Positions 44,400-58,532 of a DNA stretch of 64,000 nucleotides are shown one piece after another. Position 1 is the first letter of the stretch. Each line of letters starts with the position of its first letter. The stretch spans positions 310,001 to 374,000 of the forward strand of contig CP021228.1 in the NCBI GenBank assembly GCA_003999685.1. The letters are read 5' to 3'. The DNA comes from Taiwanofungus camphoratus (lineage: Eukaryota > Basidiomycota > Agaricomycetes > Polyporales > Taiwanofungaceae). Under the pieces are notes generated by a model that worked only from the letters and a program-made list of their open reading frames with translations, ran no database searches and had not been told where the DNA came from. A program made the translations under genes and the position numbers.

Positions 44400-46508
44400 T
44401 TACACCCGTTGCGCCTCCTGCATCGCCCAAAGACTCCTCGTCAATCCCGACGCTGTTGCTGTGGCCGACTTGCTCTTCAGACTATCAATTGATTGCCGCC
44501 TAGAATACTGCGGCCTCGTCTGCGAATGTGGTTGACTTGGTGGCGGCGGCGGCGGCGGCAGCATCAGTTCGTAGTCTTTCGTCGCAGCCGCACGTGGCGC
44601 TGACGTTTGAGAGGTGGCAGAAGTAGCAGGGTGCATTGCCGAAGCGCGTGCACGTTCAGCCGCTAATGCCGCTGTGCTTGCCCTCGATATTGTGTTCGAC
44701 CGTTGAAGAGGCTGATGCTGAGTACAGCCTGGAAGTGGTGGTGCAAGCACAGCGGATGCAGACGCGGAGACAGACGCAGCAGTACTAGGTGACACTGGAG
44801 ACGGATTACGAGGAGCAGGAGTCGACTGAGGGGCGCTGGGTTCCTTCAAAATTTCGGATCCCGAATCGAAGTGCCGTCTAGTCTTTAGCGAGGGATCATC
44901 AAGCAGGTCACGAAGTTGGACACGTAGACGTTGGCGCTGTTCCTCGACCTCCGGGTCACAAGAGTCGCTGTGTGAGCCTGCAGACGTTCTGCGGAAATCA
45001 TCCATACGGAGGCCCAGCGCTCCCTCATGAGAACTTCTTACAGAACTAGAAAGAACATCACCATGTCCACATGTCGAAGGGGATATTATCGAGATGTTTG
45101 GTGATGATGAGCAACTCGCCATATGTACGTCAAGGGACCCCCGAGGTACAGAACGCCAGCTAACATCGGCGTCGTACCGACTGAGTAGTGAAGAGTTACT
45201 CGGCATCCGGTGTAAGTTAGACTTGATTGGGATTGGTTGAATGGTCCGTAATAGATACGGATTTGTACCGCTTTTCTGGCTCTTGTTATCGTCGTCATCG
45301 TCGCGATCGTCCATATCATCGGTGAGTGGGCGGAAGGTGGACGACGGTAAGGCTGGGATGGGAAGAGTGGGTGGGATGGGTGATAAATGAAACATATCCT
45401 CCTTGCCTGTTGTCTGCATCTTGAGGCCATTCAACGAGTCAAGGGAGTCGTCTTTGACGATGGCCATCGAGTCCGCAGTTAAAGAGACCCTCTCTGCGGC
45501 ATAGATCTGGCGCGATTCAGCTGATCGAGGGACTGGTGGAATGTTGTATCGGTTCCGCTTGAGTTCCTTCAGTTCGTTGTTTAGCCGACGGCACTCAGCC
45601 ACACACACCTCCAACTTGAGTCAAATGTATCAGTGAAGTATCCATAGACAACAACGAAACGCCTGCTTACTCTCCTAAAATCTGGGATCAATCATCAAGC
45701 ATGAAACAGATCTTAGATCCATGACTTACAGATTCCAATCCTTTTCCGCTTTGCTATGGTGCTCCCGTAAGCTTTTTTCGACCGCCTTGGCTGTCTCTTG
45801 TTCGTCAATCCTCATCCGACATAGGTCTTCATACCTTGCCGTTGCGTCTTCCCGCTCCGATCGCAGCTGTTCTTTCAAGTCTTGACAGGTACGCTGCAAT
45901 TCAGGCAAGGTGTGCTTTTCTTCGACAGCTTTATATTGTAAGTCGGTGTATCGAAATAGTAACAAGTACGCCGAGCGTAGATCTGCATGCTAAAAAGGCA
46001 AGAAGCCATTGTGTCAGTGTCATAAGTCCATTTTGGCGCACGAATCACAAGACCGATACCTCATCGGGTGGTTGCGTAAGGAGCCATTCACGGACATCTT
46101 CGATTACATCGCGAACTTCGGTAGACGGTGCACCTTCACGTACTATCCGTGTGATGCAGTCGTGTAGATGTCGGGCATGACAGTGGGCCTCGCTCGAATA
46201 GGTCTGGAGCGATGATGGTGGAGTTGGAGGCCGACTGCCTTTGTCGATATGCAACTTCCGAGCATCAGAAAGAACAAAGGGTGTCCGGCAAAGGGGGCAG
46301 CATTGTCGACTTAACGACTGCAAGCACCTAAGGGGATGGCAACACAAAGGCAGAGAAGATTGTCAGGAGCAACACATTGAAGACGACGACAAATGGGATG
46401 ATACCTCAAACAAAAGATGTGTCCGCATGAGATTGCGTGAGGGACGTTTACACTGTTGTAACCTTCGAGGCAGACGTCGCACGTCGAATTGGGATGGAGA
46501 GCGAGCAT
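44400..46508 (-). CDS. RING-finger protein with coiled coil and Ser/Pro-rich tail
   Basis: Probable E3 ubiquitin ligase. The start at 46508 gives MLALHPNSTCDVCLEGYNSV. The C3HC4 RING is CDVC, CGHIFCLRC and CCPLC, with the join after FCLR across an intron of about 80 nt. A helical segment (VRDVIEDVREWLLTQPPDE) and a coiled coil (LQRTCQDLKEQLRSEREDAT, VAECRRLNNELKELKRNR) follow. The tail (about 380 residues) is Ser/Pro-rich and disordered, with DDMDDRDDDDDNKSQKSG and a run of nine prolines (MLPPPPPPPSQP). Several short introns lie between 45600 and 46080. It is a diverged paralogue of 50245-53190, in head-to-head orientation. Substrate unknown. Confidence 0.85.
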
Positions 46509-49500
46509 GATTGGCGAGGATAGGACCCGCACGGAAGCAACCTGCGATAAACAGACTTTGCAGACCGGGCATAATAAGTAAAGTGGCACTGGCCGGTCGC
46601 CTAGCCTGTATCGCGTGCCGAGGCCATGTACAAGGAGCTCAACCGGAAGGACATGTCTCCCATTGCGAACACGAGGCGATCGGGACTCTATCTAGCCAGA
46701 CACCCAATGCACCCGTCTACTTTCGAAGTCAGAGATGTCACAACCCAGAGTGGGATGATGAGACCGATCATCTGGAACAGATTTCGGACCTCCAGATGTC
46801 ACCAGCAGCGGAATAAGAGCGTGACCTGACGATAACAATCGGAGCTTACAATCCGTCCGAGACACTGTCCAGATGCTATTTGGAGACCTGAGTTGTCATA
46901 ACACACTGTTTGGAACGGTCTACGACACTGTCGGACGCGCCGGAGGAAGGAGAAAGCGTGACAGATTAAGTATAGAACGGCGAAGCACCTGATCGGCAGC
47001 CGGATCGGGTCCCTAGGCCTCATGTCTGCAGCGTGTTTGCGGAGGTGAGACTGGCCGAAAATGGCGAATTTTAAGATGTTTTGCTCTAACAAACGGTCAA
47101 CACTTTGATTGACGTACGATGATGACACGAGGTTTTTGAACGTAGATATGAACACACTAGAGGATAGCACGCACCTGTCAGCGTTCGTGCGCAAAATAAT
47201 TGCAACATCAGTTACACAGGAAACCAAGGTGAATCTGAGTTACGACTAATCGGACAGAACAGTAATGTTTTCCGGGCCCAATACACCCACGGTATCAGTT
47301 TCTAAGAAGCCGTATAGCCAGAAGACGGAGTTCTCTCAGAATGCCAACAGGAAAACCACAAAGTCATTTTGGAGACGGACAATATATATTGAGAGAAGCC
47401 AGCGGTGTCGCAACGAAGAGATTAGGTGATATTCTGATCAGATCCTCAAATTTGGCCTTGCGCTTCACAAATGATTTAGGGGTTCGAGAGACAAGGTCCT
47501 ATGAACGAACTGGTGAGTATGTCACCCATTTAGACAACTCAATAAACTCAAAGATGAAAGTTCCACGATCCTTCTGTATAAAAACTGAAGGTAACACCTC
47601 ACGAGCACGAGGAGAGAATTCAGGTGGAGCTAAGGCACGTTCGGTTTCCGTGCGAGGAAGCTGCTGCAAATGAATGGCTTCTTAACTATTCTGTCGACAA
47701 CGGGTTTCCATTCGCCGCGCGGCATTAATACTGGATGAAAGCACTCTTGGGAAGGTTTGTTCAGATCACGCGCTGATCCCCGGATAACAACACGTTCGTG
47801 CAGAGACCATCTGTGCAAACAAGGAGCAGGACAGCTATGAAATTACAACGCAGCAAGCAAAATAAGCTCACTGATTTTGCATACACATTTACTGAAGGTT
47901 GGTCGCGAAGGCATCGCTTTTTTAGAGGGCGCTTAGGTCTCAGAACCCGAGATATAGATGCAAAGCTCTTGAAATACTTCCGCATATGAAAGGAACAGAA
48001 CTTAACTCCAAAGAGATGCGAGCTCGCATGGTACTGCAGTGTTCAAAACCCGTCCGGTGATAGGAAAATTGACATACACTGTTCTAGCATCCTTGATGGA
48101 CTAATTCATTATCGAGGGCTTGAGAATCGTATTAATATCCGCTCAGATTTTGCTATGGATCCATCTGAGTCGTACTTCAAATGCCGTTATTAGAATCGTG
48201 AGACTGATGCACCACACCACTAAGCACAGATTCACGCTTTCGAAAAGTTAACTGAGCAAGCTCTATTGAAGGCGTAAAAGGGTAGACAAAGGCCAGACAC
48301 TGGGGAAGCCTTTCAACACTGCATAGTATCTGAGCACGTTGCATATCGGAGCGTGGGTCCCCGATGAGAATTGAGCTATGGCACAATGCAGGAGCCATGG
48401 GAGATACAGCTGATCTGGATTTGAATGACTGATGAAAGTATTCAAAGCAAACTTGACAAGAGAAACACAGGCGTTACACGGCTCGCTGAGACGCTCCTCA
48501 GAGACCCTGCCCTAAGCTAAATCACGTGCTTCTTGTGCCCTGTCTAGGTTCAGAAATGTACAGATGTGGTACTCAATACAACTTCATCTCGAAACGAGTC
48601 AAGCGGCCCCTTCTGGCTTGGTCGGACCTCTCTGATTGCCTGGCTCAGTATTTCCACTAGAAATGAAATTAGTCAAGCTAATAAGTTCTGTTGAGTCCTA
48701 TGCAGCCCTTTCTAAGCCTAGACCGATATTTGTCTACAGATACGAGGAGGAACTTTCAGAGCAAATCACAATTTTGCTCCGATTCAATAATGTGCATGGA
48801 CATGTCTTGCTTTCTACTTATGTGGATTTGAAGTTCCTACATGGTCCTACGTAGAATGACAGGGAGAGCTTTCAGCGTGGCATCCTAGTGTCTTCCTTCA
48901 AGTCGTTCCTTTGGGCACGTCTGATTGCTATCCTCGTGCCAAAGACTGCTCCTGCTACGTCCCTCGATCTCTTGCGCGTATTGCGAACAGACGGTCCAGA
49001 TTGCTTGATATGTCTCTCCGAAGAGAAAAGTAGAAGTAGCGCGCCAGTCACACGAGGTCGACGTTTGAACTCTAATCTGTCTCACCATTGGAACGCTCAG
49101 TCCACAAGGTGAAGATAACGGTCATTAATCAGTGCGTATCTGATCAATCATGTTTTAAGCTTTCATTTCTGAAGGTCATCGATGACTCGGATGCGAATAC
49201 GAAAAGTTTTGGCGGCTCGGCGGTCCGATAATGTAACGAACAGTCTGGAACTCTTGTGGCCTAGCATTGGAAATTTGGAGCACGTCTTATTGGCCTCTTG
49301 AGCTTGAATGTTCAAGCGGCCAGTAGAGCCAGCGTCATGCGAGCGTCTCGAATGGTGTGATTAGAGCGTATTCGCACCCAATTTGAACTCGAGCAAAAAG
49401 GGAAAAAATACGCAAATAATGGTCTCTGATTGGTGTGGGGCCCAATTCGAACTTGGCTGCGAATACGCTCTATTGCACAGTCTCCTATTTCAACTGCATC

Positions 49501-50244
49501 AGTCATCTCGAGCGTTGAGCGGATGATTCGACACCATGTACTGACTGAAATTCAGTTTTTTTTTCAGAATGCTATCAATGTTGGAGACAACCTATGGAGC
49601 AATTCGTTCACTTGCAAAGATGTCACCGTCCAACACCGAGAGCGAAGAATTTCAGGTTAACGTGTTTCCATATAGTTCAATGGTTGACTCGGCCTTGTAT
49701 CCATCATCCTTCTTGAGGGTCATAGCTCTTGATTTTCCTTTGTGGCAGCACCCTGGTAGTCATGATATTTCGTCTGTTCTTGTATAACCTTATACACAAG
49801 TCTCAGTACGTAGGAACGCCAGATCAAGTTGCCCGGCAATCATTCACACTCGAGCACAATTGTAGCATACAATTCGGTTCCCTCGATACCATTGTTCTGC
49901 CAATCACCAAATATCATAATCTGCTGTTGTATAAAGCAAGCCACTTATATATAATCGTCTCCGAGAGTTGGTTCAGCAGGTAATGGCGGATCATAGTAGT
50001 CTGGACCGTGTGTGTATTCTGCCAATACTCATTGCAGCCTAGATCTAGGCTTTACCGTCTTTGTATACCTTGCAAGTAACGCCTGAGCCGGAAGCAAATG
50101 GATGTTCCTTAGCAGGCTTCATAAGACCTGCCAAATACGGACGTCGAGGAATTGATGGCTCAAAAATCCTGACGCTCTTCAGATCGCTTTTCAAACGAGT
50201 TCAACGTTCTCCTCCGCTAGACTGCGTGAATTTCCAAGTCATTT
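46509..50244. other. Intergenic region between the RING paralogues
   Basis: 3.7 kb separating two divergent paralogues. No intact gene, repeat family or RNA is recognised apart from the MITE at 49364-49470. It presumably includes both promoters. Short frames (47341-47673, 48888-49112) have no domain support. Confidence 0.45.
49364..49470. mobile_element. Small palindromic MITE, TA-flanked
   Basis: 107 bp beginning GAGCGTATTCGCA and ending TGCGAATACGCTC, flanked by TA on both sides (49362-49363 and 49471-49472). The inverted homology continues imperfectly for about 15 more bases (cccaatttgaactcg against gccaagttcgaattg). The TA flanks point to the Tc1/mariner superfamily. Confidence 0.7.
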
Positions 50245-53190
50245 ATGCTCATTGTTCACCCTTCATCGACATGCGATGTTTGCTTGGATGGATATAACTG
50301 GTCAACTCCTTCAAACGCTCCGCACGCAATCGCTTGCGGTCACGTCTTTTGCTTGCAGTGCGTCTGCAGCCGGGAGACGCTGGCCATCGCTTACGGATAG
50401 GCCTATCAGATGTCTACGGTCGTTGAGCCCGAGCAATTGTCCTCTCTGTCGCAAAGCATTCCAGCCAGATCGCATCAAGAAGCTGCATGTGGACCGCTGG
50501 AGTGCCGGCAGCGAGCAAGACGTGAGCGTAGGGGCAGAAGAGAGTGAACTCCTGCAGCGCGTGGCATTTTTCTTTGGTGAGAATAGCCCTGATGAGGATG
50601 TTAATGCTGTCATGGAGGAAGCCCACCAATGGCTTATTACGCATTCAGATAATGTCATGGCGGTAAGTAGGGTACTTCATTCTACCCTGATACGCTCTCT
50701 GTGCTGCACCCATGGAGTATTTATGCCAAAAATTGCTATCGTCACTGCTGTAATGGCTACTTAGCACAGGACACTACGATCAGCAGTGGCTGCTCTTCAC
50801 AGATACAAAGCACTGCAGCAGGAAAGCCGGACAGACAAGGAAGTTATTGACGGTCTTCATCGTGAGCATCGTCGTAAGATGCACATCAAACAACAAGATT
50901 TGGATACCGCCCATACTATAGAGAAAAATCTTTTGTCTCAAATGGAGAAAATGGAAGATGACTACAGGGCGTACGTCCTCGATCCGGTCTGAAGAATCAG
51001 CTAATGAATACCTTCGTTTTTCTCTTTACAGAAAGGTACATCATTGTCTACTTACTGTTATATTTCTTTTCCTTAATGGATGTGTTTGCTTTGGCCTAGT
51101 TATCACTGTTGGAGTTCGATCTTGCGACCTTGCGTGCTGAGCATGCACGACCCCGTCCTGAATACCATCGGTCTAGTAGATCCTCCAACCCGCTTCCCCA
51201 ACCTCCTCGACCAATAGCGAATGAGCGATTGACATCGTTCGCTCGCCCGTACACTTCAATGAGTAATCATTCTCTTCCCAAGGTGCCTGAGGCCCTTCCG
51301 AATTCCAATGGTAACAGTGTTATGGCTCGTGCGTCCACAGAGCTGACCGCCTCGTCGAATGCTCTCCCTGTTGTATCAGAGAGCAACGAAGAGTTGCGGC
51401 GAGACCGATCCTTGCGGCCTCCCGTCATTGTGCCAGGTGCTCCTTCCACTCACAAAGTCATTCCGCCCCGCCCGGCGAATGATGCAGATGGTGACAGGCA
51501 TAATGATGACAGTGACGATGGGCGGCCTGTTGAATTATCTTCATCATCACGCAGTGCAACAGCTGCCCCACGGCACGGCAGCGCAGCTAGTCTGGATGCC
51601 AGGGTGGAAAGGCGACAATCCGGCTCTCAAGTCAGTCCTACGGTCCAATATGGCTATATACCGGGTCAAGGCTACGTGTGGTACCAACAGCCCTCGGGAT
51701 CCTCAACATCAAGGGCAGCTTCTACCCTTGGAGAGCTACGTGATGTTACCGGCGGCCAGCCGGCATATGGCCGTCAAGATGGAGGCTATGGGACCCATCG
51801 GAGGTGGAATGAATCACCTGTCCAAGAAGCAGAGAGAATGCATGATGTCATTGCCAGAGAGCCGGGCACAGGCGATAGTACGCGGGGCCATCCCACAGGA
51901 AATATGTCAGAAGGTCCTTGGGCACCACGAAATGCACCCACGGATTCGAACATAGCACCAGCATCCAATTCTACCTCGAACACCAACTCGATGTCAAGTA
52001 GTAGTCTCAGGAACATGGAACTTTTGGTCCCACCGGCGACTCAGCAGACTCGAGAGCGGTATACAAATGCACCGGAGCATCGGGACATTCTGGATCTGCT
52101 TGGTGTAAATACTGTGCCATCACAACCTTCACCTGCATCAACGTGGGGAACAGTCCATTCCTCACAAGTTGCCTCCAGAAACTCTACGAACTCAAGTTTA
52201 GGGGACTTGGGGCTGGTTGGGCTTCCTCAGAGACCGGACGAATTTCCTCCTAGTGCAGGTGCTGAAACAGAATACAACCTTGGCCACAGCGATGGTGACA
52301 GTCTTGATGAAGGCTTCATAACACCGAGAGAGGCTCGAAGGACTTTGCCTCATGAACGACCGGGTGGATCACACCAGTCTTCGCGCCCGAGTCGACCCGG
52401 ACGTGGACTAGGGTTGACATTGGACTCAGACAATGGTAACTCGCGCGAGATTATAAGTGGACAACAGGACTTGCATCTGGTCAGTCAGTCGCTCACGCAA
52501 TTCCTAAGTCAGAGTAGTACCACCAATCGCGATTGCCCTCCACACTCCACACGGTCCATGATTACATCTCATCCGAGCGATTCCTCAGAGCCCATTGTGG
52601 GCGCAAGGACTGGCATCCCTCTTTATTCGAGGCCTCAGTCACGACAGACACAAGGAGACGGAACACTGCTGGGATCGATTTTATACAGTTCACAAAGCAG
52701 AACATCTCGTCATCACGACCGAGTTAGTACCAGTGACTCGGAGCATTCACACGCACAGGCTGGAAGCGGCCATGAGCGGACACAATCTGGATACCGTCGA
52801 CATCAACGTCATTCTTCTGTGTCCGGCAATGCTGCGACATCCACAATGGCCGCCGGAACGAGACAGCCATCTGTCGCACCCCGGATATCAACTCGTGCTC
52901 ATTCGAGTGCCTATTCACACCCAGTCTCTGTGTCTATGTCTTCCAGGGATCGAACGAGGAGTCACGAGCCAGAAACCACGATGTCCTCGTCTGCCGTCGA
53001 CCTGAACGGCTACGTACCTGTTTTAGGCCAGAGTTCACTCTTATTGTCATTTCCTACTGCCGGACCTAGCACTTCTGTGGCTGTCACAGGTAGAGGTGAG
53101 GACTCTGCTATACACGCTCCAGCCCCCCGTCCTGTAAATAGCCGACAGAACAGCCTGTTCAATTTATGGAGCTTCACAAATGGACGATAA
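50245..53190 (+). CDS. RING-finger protein with coiled coil and long disordered tail (paralogue)
   Basis: Probable E3 ubiquitin ligase. The start at 50245 gives MLIVHPSSTCDVCLDGYNWS. RING ligands: CDVC, CGHVFCLQC and NCPLC, with an intron of 62 nt after FCLQ, at the same place as in the other copy. Shared blocks: RIKKLHVDRWSAG (compare DARKLHIDKGSRP), EDVNAVMEEAHQWLITHSDN (compare VRDVIEDVREWLLTQ) and a coil HRYKALQQESRTDKEVIDGL. The tail of nearly 690 residues is Ser/Asn/His-rich without a domain I can name, ending SRQNSLFNLWSFTNGR. The two genes share exon layout and N-terminal halves but their tails have diverged beyond alignment by eye, so the duplication is old. Confidence 0.85.
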
Positions 53191-53570
53191 AATATATTCA
53201 TGACTACTAATATGTAAATTATACTGCTACTTAGGTCTTGCTTAGGTCTTGTTTTCGACATCTACGATGTGTATGCTTGGATTGTTAGGATCTCACAAAA
53301 TCACTGTACTGTATTATTTCTACCGTGGACTCCTCATGCTGGTACATGTAATGAGTGGCTGCTGCATTCTTTCGTTGAGCTAGAAATTTCTACTGACACA
53401 ATATTCAAACCTGTGGTATGAAGTATAAACTATTCATTAGGTCCATGTAGATCATTCGGGAGAACAGTAAAGTTTGTAAGCGGTGCGGGATAGTCGAGTC
53501 CGGTCGGATACTCACCTACACTTTGGTATTGAACGTCCACTGGTATGCCATCATTCCCAGTTGTGAGTCA

Positions 53571-56104
53571 CTAATTTGGTCGTAATGCAGTCGGGTATTG
53601 TAGTACAACCTCGCCCAAGTCCCTTGCTTGAGCATTACCTCGCTTTTGCACATGGTCGATGAATTCCGCTAGAGCGCATATCGCCTCCGATCTTGCCACA
53701 AATAGATGACGTATTAATCTGCACGACGCCAGAGCTGGACGACAGGAGCTTCCGTTCCTTTTGTTTTGTAGCATGTTTTCTCTTCCTGATGGACGGTCAG
53801 TTGAGAGGGGCACTGCACGGTGGACTTCAGCATGATCACGACGTTTGATGAAGGGATTAGCCCGAGGAGCCGGTGGTGTAAAACATGTGTCAAGTTGCTC
53901 GGAAGGAATATCCACCGACTTGGGCGATAGAATACCGATAAAGACTTTGAACGACGTGAGCAGACGTTTCAGCCTGGAAATAAAATCCGGTCATTGGAAG
54001 AAAATGATGATGTGATGGAGAATCGACTAGTCCACCATAACCAACAATTACACGGGGAATACTCACTGTGCATAATTCCCTGCAACGAACAAGCATTACT
54101 GTGTCAGTCTTCATATCGTTATGAAGTCTTAAATCCATGAAATCCCGGGGATGCAATGAGACTAACCTCCGACCAACGCATTATGCCACTTCGACAAGAC
54201 CCACGCTGTACCATATAAGATGCCACAAACTCCCAGCAATCTCTTGACTCTGCCTCCGACAGACTGCACCCCACCAATCTTGAAGAACCACATTCCAATC
54301 TTACATAGCACCTGCAGTCCCAATTCAGTTTTGTTGCTAGGACTCCTCATGGAGTCGCGGAGTGAGTGGGCATCGATCATGGAGCCCAACGCTCTGGTGA
54401 CAACACTACCAACAAGAAGATACACAGCCTCAGCACCAAGTCCTCCAAGGATAGCTTTATACTGAGCCTGCGTCTCTTCGTAAGAGGGGCTAGCTAGGAC
54501 ACGTCCAGCAAGCCAACCAATGAAGTAAGCCGGGATGTGAAGTATGAATACAGGAAAAAAGAGGAAGGAGCGGGGGTGTAAGAAAGTGATGGTGATTTGG
54601 CGCGCGAAAATGTATGCTGCTTGGGGGCGAGTAGGCCATCGACGTGAGGGAGGCAAAACGACGGATAATGTTCCGTGCGATATATCACAATGGTATAGCA
54701 GAGAGTAATATCTGATCAGGGACCTTTTCGCGCGAGAAAGTGAAGGAGATGGTTCAGAGCTTGCAAAGAGGTCGATTAAGCTACATGTGATCAAAAGCCA
54801 GAATACAGTACACAGCATCAGCGCTGATTCCAACCACAAACAGCTTGACTTACGTCTGCGAAACAGTCACATAGCGTTCTAGAGGGATATTCTTTTCACT
54901 GCCGTAAAGGATGTCTCTTGCAACTGTCGCTATATGCAAAGTATCCCTGCGGCTTGTTCAGGTCTTACTATCTAATACGTCTGTTTGAGCTCACCAGTCT
55001 GGCGCGTTGACGGTGACCTGCATCAAACGGCGTTCTATTTCTTTGCTCAGGCTTCTGATAATCGCTCGCACATCATTCTCTGGCCCTTCAAGGTACTTCT
55101 CGGCATACGACATAATATCTATTGGTTTTCCCCATCTAGATGCGCGGGCGTGAGCGCGACAAATACAGCTTTCTGGACTTGAACTGACCTAACACAGACC
55201 TGTTCGTGGAGTTGAAGGTGTAGTATAGGTAAGCTCAGTGTAGCGACAAAAGAGACATCAAGACCTACTCACGCGACTTTGATACTGAGACTTTCCAGTG
55301 TATACAATACCCACTGGGATGATAAGCAATTGTCTGTTCGCGTTCTCTTCGCCATCGCCATTATTCACTTTTCGCCAGCGCATATACTCCAAAGCAGCCC
55401 AAGCGGCGCCGTCCTTTATCTGAGCAATTTGGGGCTCGGTATAACTCGTTCCCTCGGGAAATACACCAACCGCTTCACCGGCATCAAGGGTGCGGAAAGT
55501 CTCGAAGAAGAGTGCTTGATGCAAATTTGCAATAGAAGTGTCTGTCTTTGTTGCACGACGAACCGGGATGCTCCCGGAAGAGAGAAGGACTGCACGAACA
55601 AGTGGACTTTTGAACAGTGTCGACTTGGCCCAGAAACAAAGGGTCCGTCGATGGGGTATGGTCACCGCTGTCAAGGAAGATCAGCATCAACGGCACAAGA
55701 GTAATGTGAGGCTTACCGAGAGTAGCAATATCGAGTATTTCGTTGTGATGAGAAGAGACTCTGAAGGATCAAAAGCAGTCAGCTCTCGCCCACCTGGACG
55801 AGCGTCGATTATCGCGGATATGGTACATGCACGAGTAAAGCAACATTGTCCGTACAACAAGCCATTCGACATTGGGACATGAAACATCAGCATCCTTAAA
55901 ATTAGGCAGACCTCCAGGTGTGATCTGGCCTTCGGCCGTCCAACAACTCGGGCACAGCCTCTCGACACAAGAATACAAGACATACACTATGACTGGCCCA
56001 TATTTGGGAACGTTCTCGACGCCGTCGACCTGTATTTCAGAATAGAATCCAAGCGCCCAATCCGATGCTTGGCGAAGTGCCCGATAGACGAACTTGAATA
56101 CCAT
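53571..56104 (-). CDS. Glycerol-3-phosphate/DHAP O-acyltransferase (Sct1/Gpt2 type)
   Basis: First step of glycerolipid synthesis in the ER: acylation of glycerol-3-phosphate or dihydroxyacetone phosphate. The start at 56104 gives MVFKFVYRALRQASDWALGF, then VDGVENVPKYGPVIV (PlsC entry). Later blocks: SSGSIPVRRATKTDTSIANL, GEAVGVFPEGTSYTEPQIAQ (substrate-binding FPEGTS) and PVGIVYTGKSQYQSRV; WGKPIDIMSYAEKYLEGPEN; LMQVTVNAPDW. Then membrane-associated parts: HPRSFLFFPVFILHIPAYFI, GWLAGRVLASPSYEETQAQY and GKIGMWFFK-like CKIGMWFFKIGGVQ. The last exon (from LKRLLTSFKVFIGILSP) ends at 53571 after APRANPFIKRR and a low-complexity tail. About ten short introns. The acyltransferase HxxxxD motif should lie in the exons near 55850-55990, which I did not resolve fully. 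Confidence 0.88.
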
Positions 56105-56321
56105 GCCGGGGGTTCAAAGAAAGCAGTGGGTGAAGCGCACGGCCTACGAAGCACCTGACAAAAAAGCAGCTGAAGTGCGGCATCTGGCGCCACGAAATGG
56201 ACATCTACACAAACGGACATAGCAATTGAGTCCACATTCGACACACAACCCACACTTATGCAAAATTCAGGTACTTATATTGACGGTATACGGACAAGCC
56301 ACTGAGGATCCAACATGATTA

Positions 56322-57159
<838 letters not shown>

Positions 57160-58150
57160 CTTGTGAGGGTGCTGGGGTGTCTTGAGGAAAAATTTGAGGG
57201 AGGTGAGCACGGAGCGGGACGAATAATCAATAAATCCGTCTCGTCGTTTCTTTAGCTGCATGTCACGGATGTCACGGATGTCACAATTGGTGTCACACCA
57301 AGATTCGTCCGCACTCGCTCATCTCATCTCGTCTAGTCGTTTACTTTCTTTGAAAAGCGTCGCCGCAGAAATGATCTTCTTTCACCTGATCATATGTATA
57401 AGGAATACATTGTCCTAACCTGTGTCTGGACCCTGCTTTTGATCTTCGGGACGGTTTATGACTAGGGGATATTATCCCGAGGCACGAAGGTTGAAGGAAG
57501 TATCTCGTCTGCCCGTGGAGACTAAAGTGGTAACTTGGAAGATCCATACTCATACTGGCACAGTCTTTGTGCGCTCACTGCCCGTTTGCAATTATGACCC
57601 ATATCTTACCAGGGACACCCCGATTAAGGCTCACCAAACGTGTCTTCGTATATTCTGTTCAAAGGTGGTAGCAAGACTCTTTCTGGTGTGGCCCCGCTTC
57701 CAAACGTTTTAATTGATGTAGGCATAATAGAATGCCATAATGAAATTGCTATTCGCATTGTAAGTGGACAAAGGCTCGCTAACACCGGACTACTTGTTGG
57801 CGTTCGATTACTAGGAACAGTGTTCGGATGGCTGTCCTGGACACATTGGCTCCCAGCTGCCTTCTGTGAACCCCTGAACCCCAGAATGTTGTGTGTGTGA
57901 TGCTACGATATCGTAACTTGGTAGCTGCTACACTTGGCCTGATTGACCTCGGAACGTTGCGATAAGGTATGACGGCTATCGTTGGTCATCTGACTATCGC
58001 GGCTTTATCGGGTCGCCTGTGGAACATTGCTGGACGGCTAAGTACATACCGCTAGGCGACTCCTATAAAAGCCTGCAAAAGCCATAGTCTTCATCGATTC
58101 GTCCTCATCCAAGACTTTGTACAACTACTCGAATCCTTCCTTTAATAAGC
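57160..58150. promoter_or_regulatory. Intergenic region between RPS14 and the mini-cyanase gene
   Basis: Divergent upstream regions. The repeated tgtcacggatgtcacggatgtcac lies at 57262-57285 (three gatgtcac units). A TATA-like ctataaaagcc at 58062 lies about 90 bases before the next start. No gene is seen in between. Confidence 0.5.
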
Positions 58151-58532
58151 ATGGCCCCCAGTCCTCAGTGCTCCGCTCTTGCTGCCGCGAAGGACAAGAA
58201 AGGTGTGTGCCTCTGCTACCACGAGTGTGTCATGATATTTAATCTGATTCTTCTCCAGGCTTGTCCTACGGTCAGATCGCAACCCAACTGAACGTCTCAG
58301 AGCAACGGGTCATTGATAGTGCGTAAACAGTCATCTCAGGCGAAACGTAGGTTAAGCACAAAATTGGTAGTATGCACGGGTGCCGCTGTGCCGACGACAT
58401 CAGAGTTTAACAGCCTCGCCAGTGTCCTTGGCATCAAGGCCCCTGTACGTTGAATTTTTCTTACTGTGTCACTCGAATAATAGAGGGTGTACAATACAGG
58501 TTCCTCAAGACTCCGCGCACGTCAGGGTTTAG
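58151..58532 (+). CDS. Miniature cyanase N-domain-like (helix-turn-helix) protein
   Basis: Four exons joined in phase encode about 76 residues: MAPSPQCSALAAAKDKKGLS, YGQIATQLNVSEQRVID, ICTGAAVPTTSEFNSLASVL and GIKAPVPQDSAHVRV. The pattern (AKDKKGLSYGQIATQL, E-RVIDICTG, P-EF-LA-VLGI) is that of the helical N-terminal domain of cyanate hydratase, which resembles a lambda-repressor-type HTH fold. The catalytic C-terminal domain (Arg-Glu-Ser decamer core) is absent and no homologous coding sequence follows to 59400. I have seen similar tiny proteins in other agaricomycetes, so this is likely a real small-protein family. It cannot be a cyanase; a binding or regulatory role is conceivable. Confidence 0.72.
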
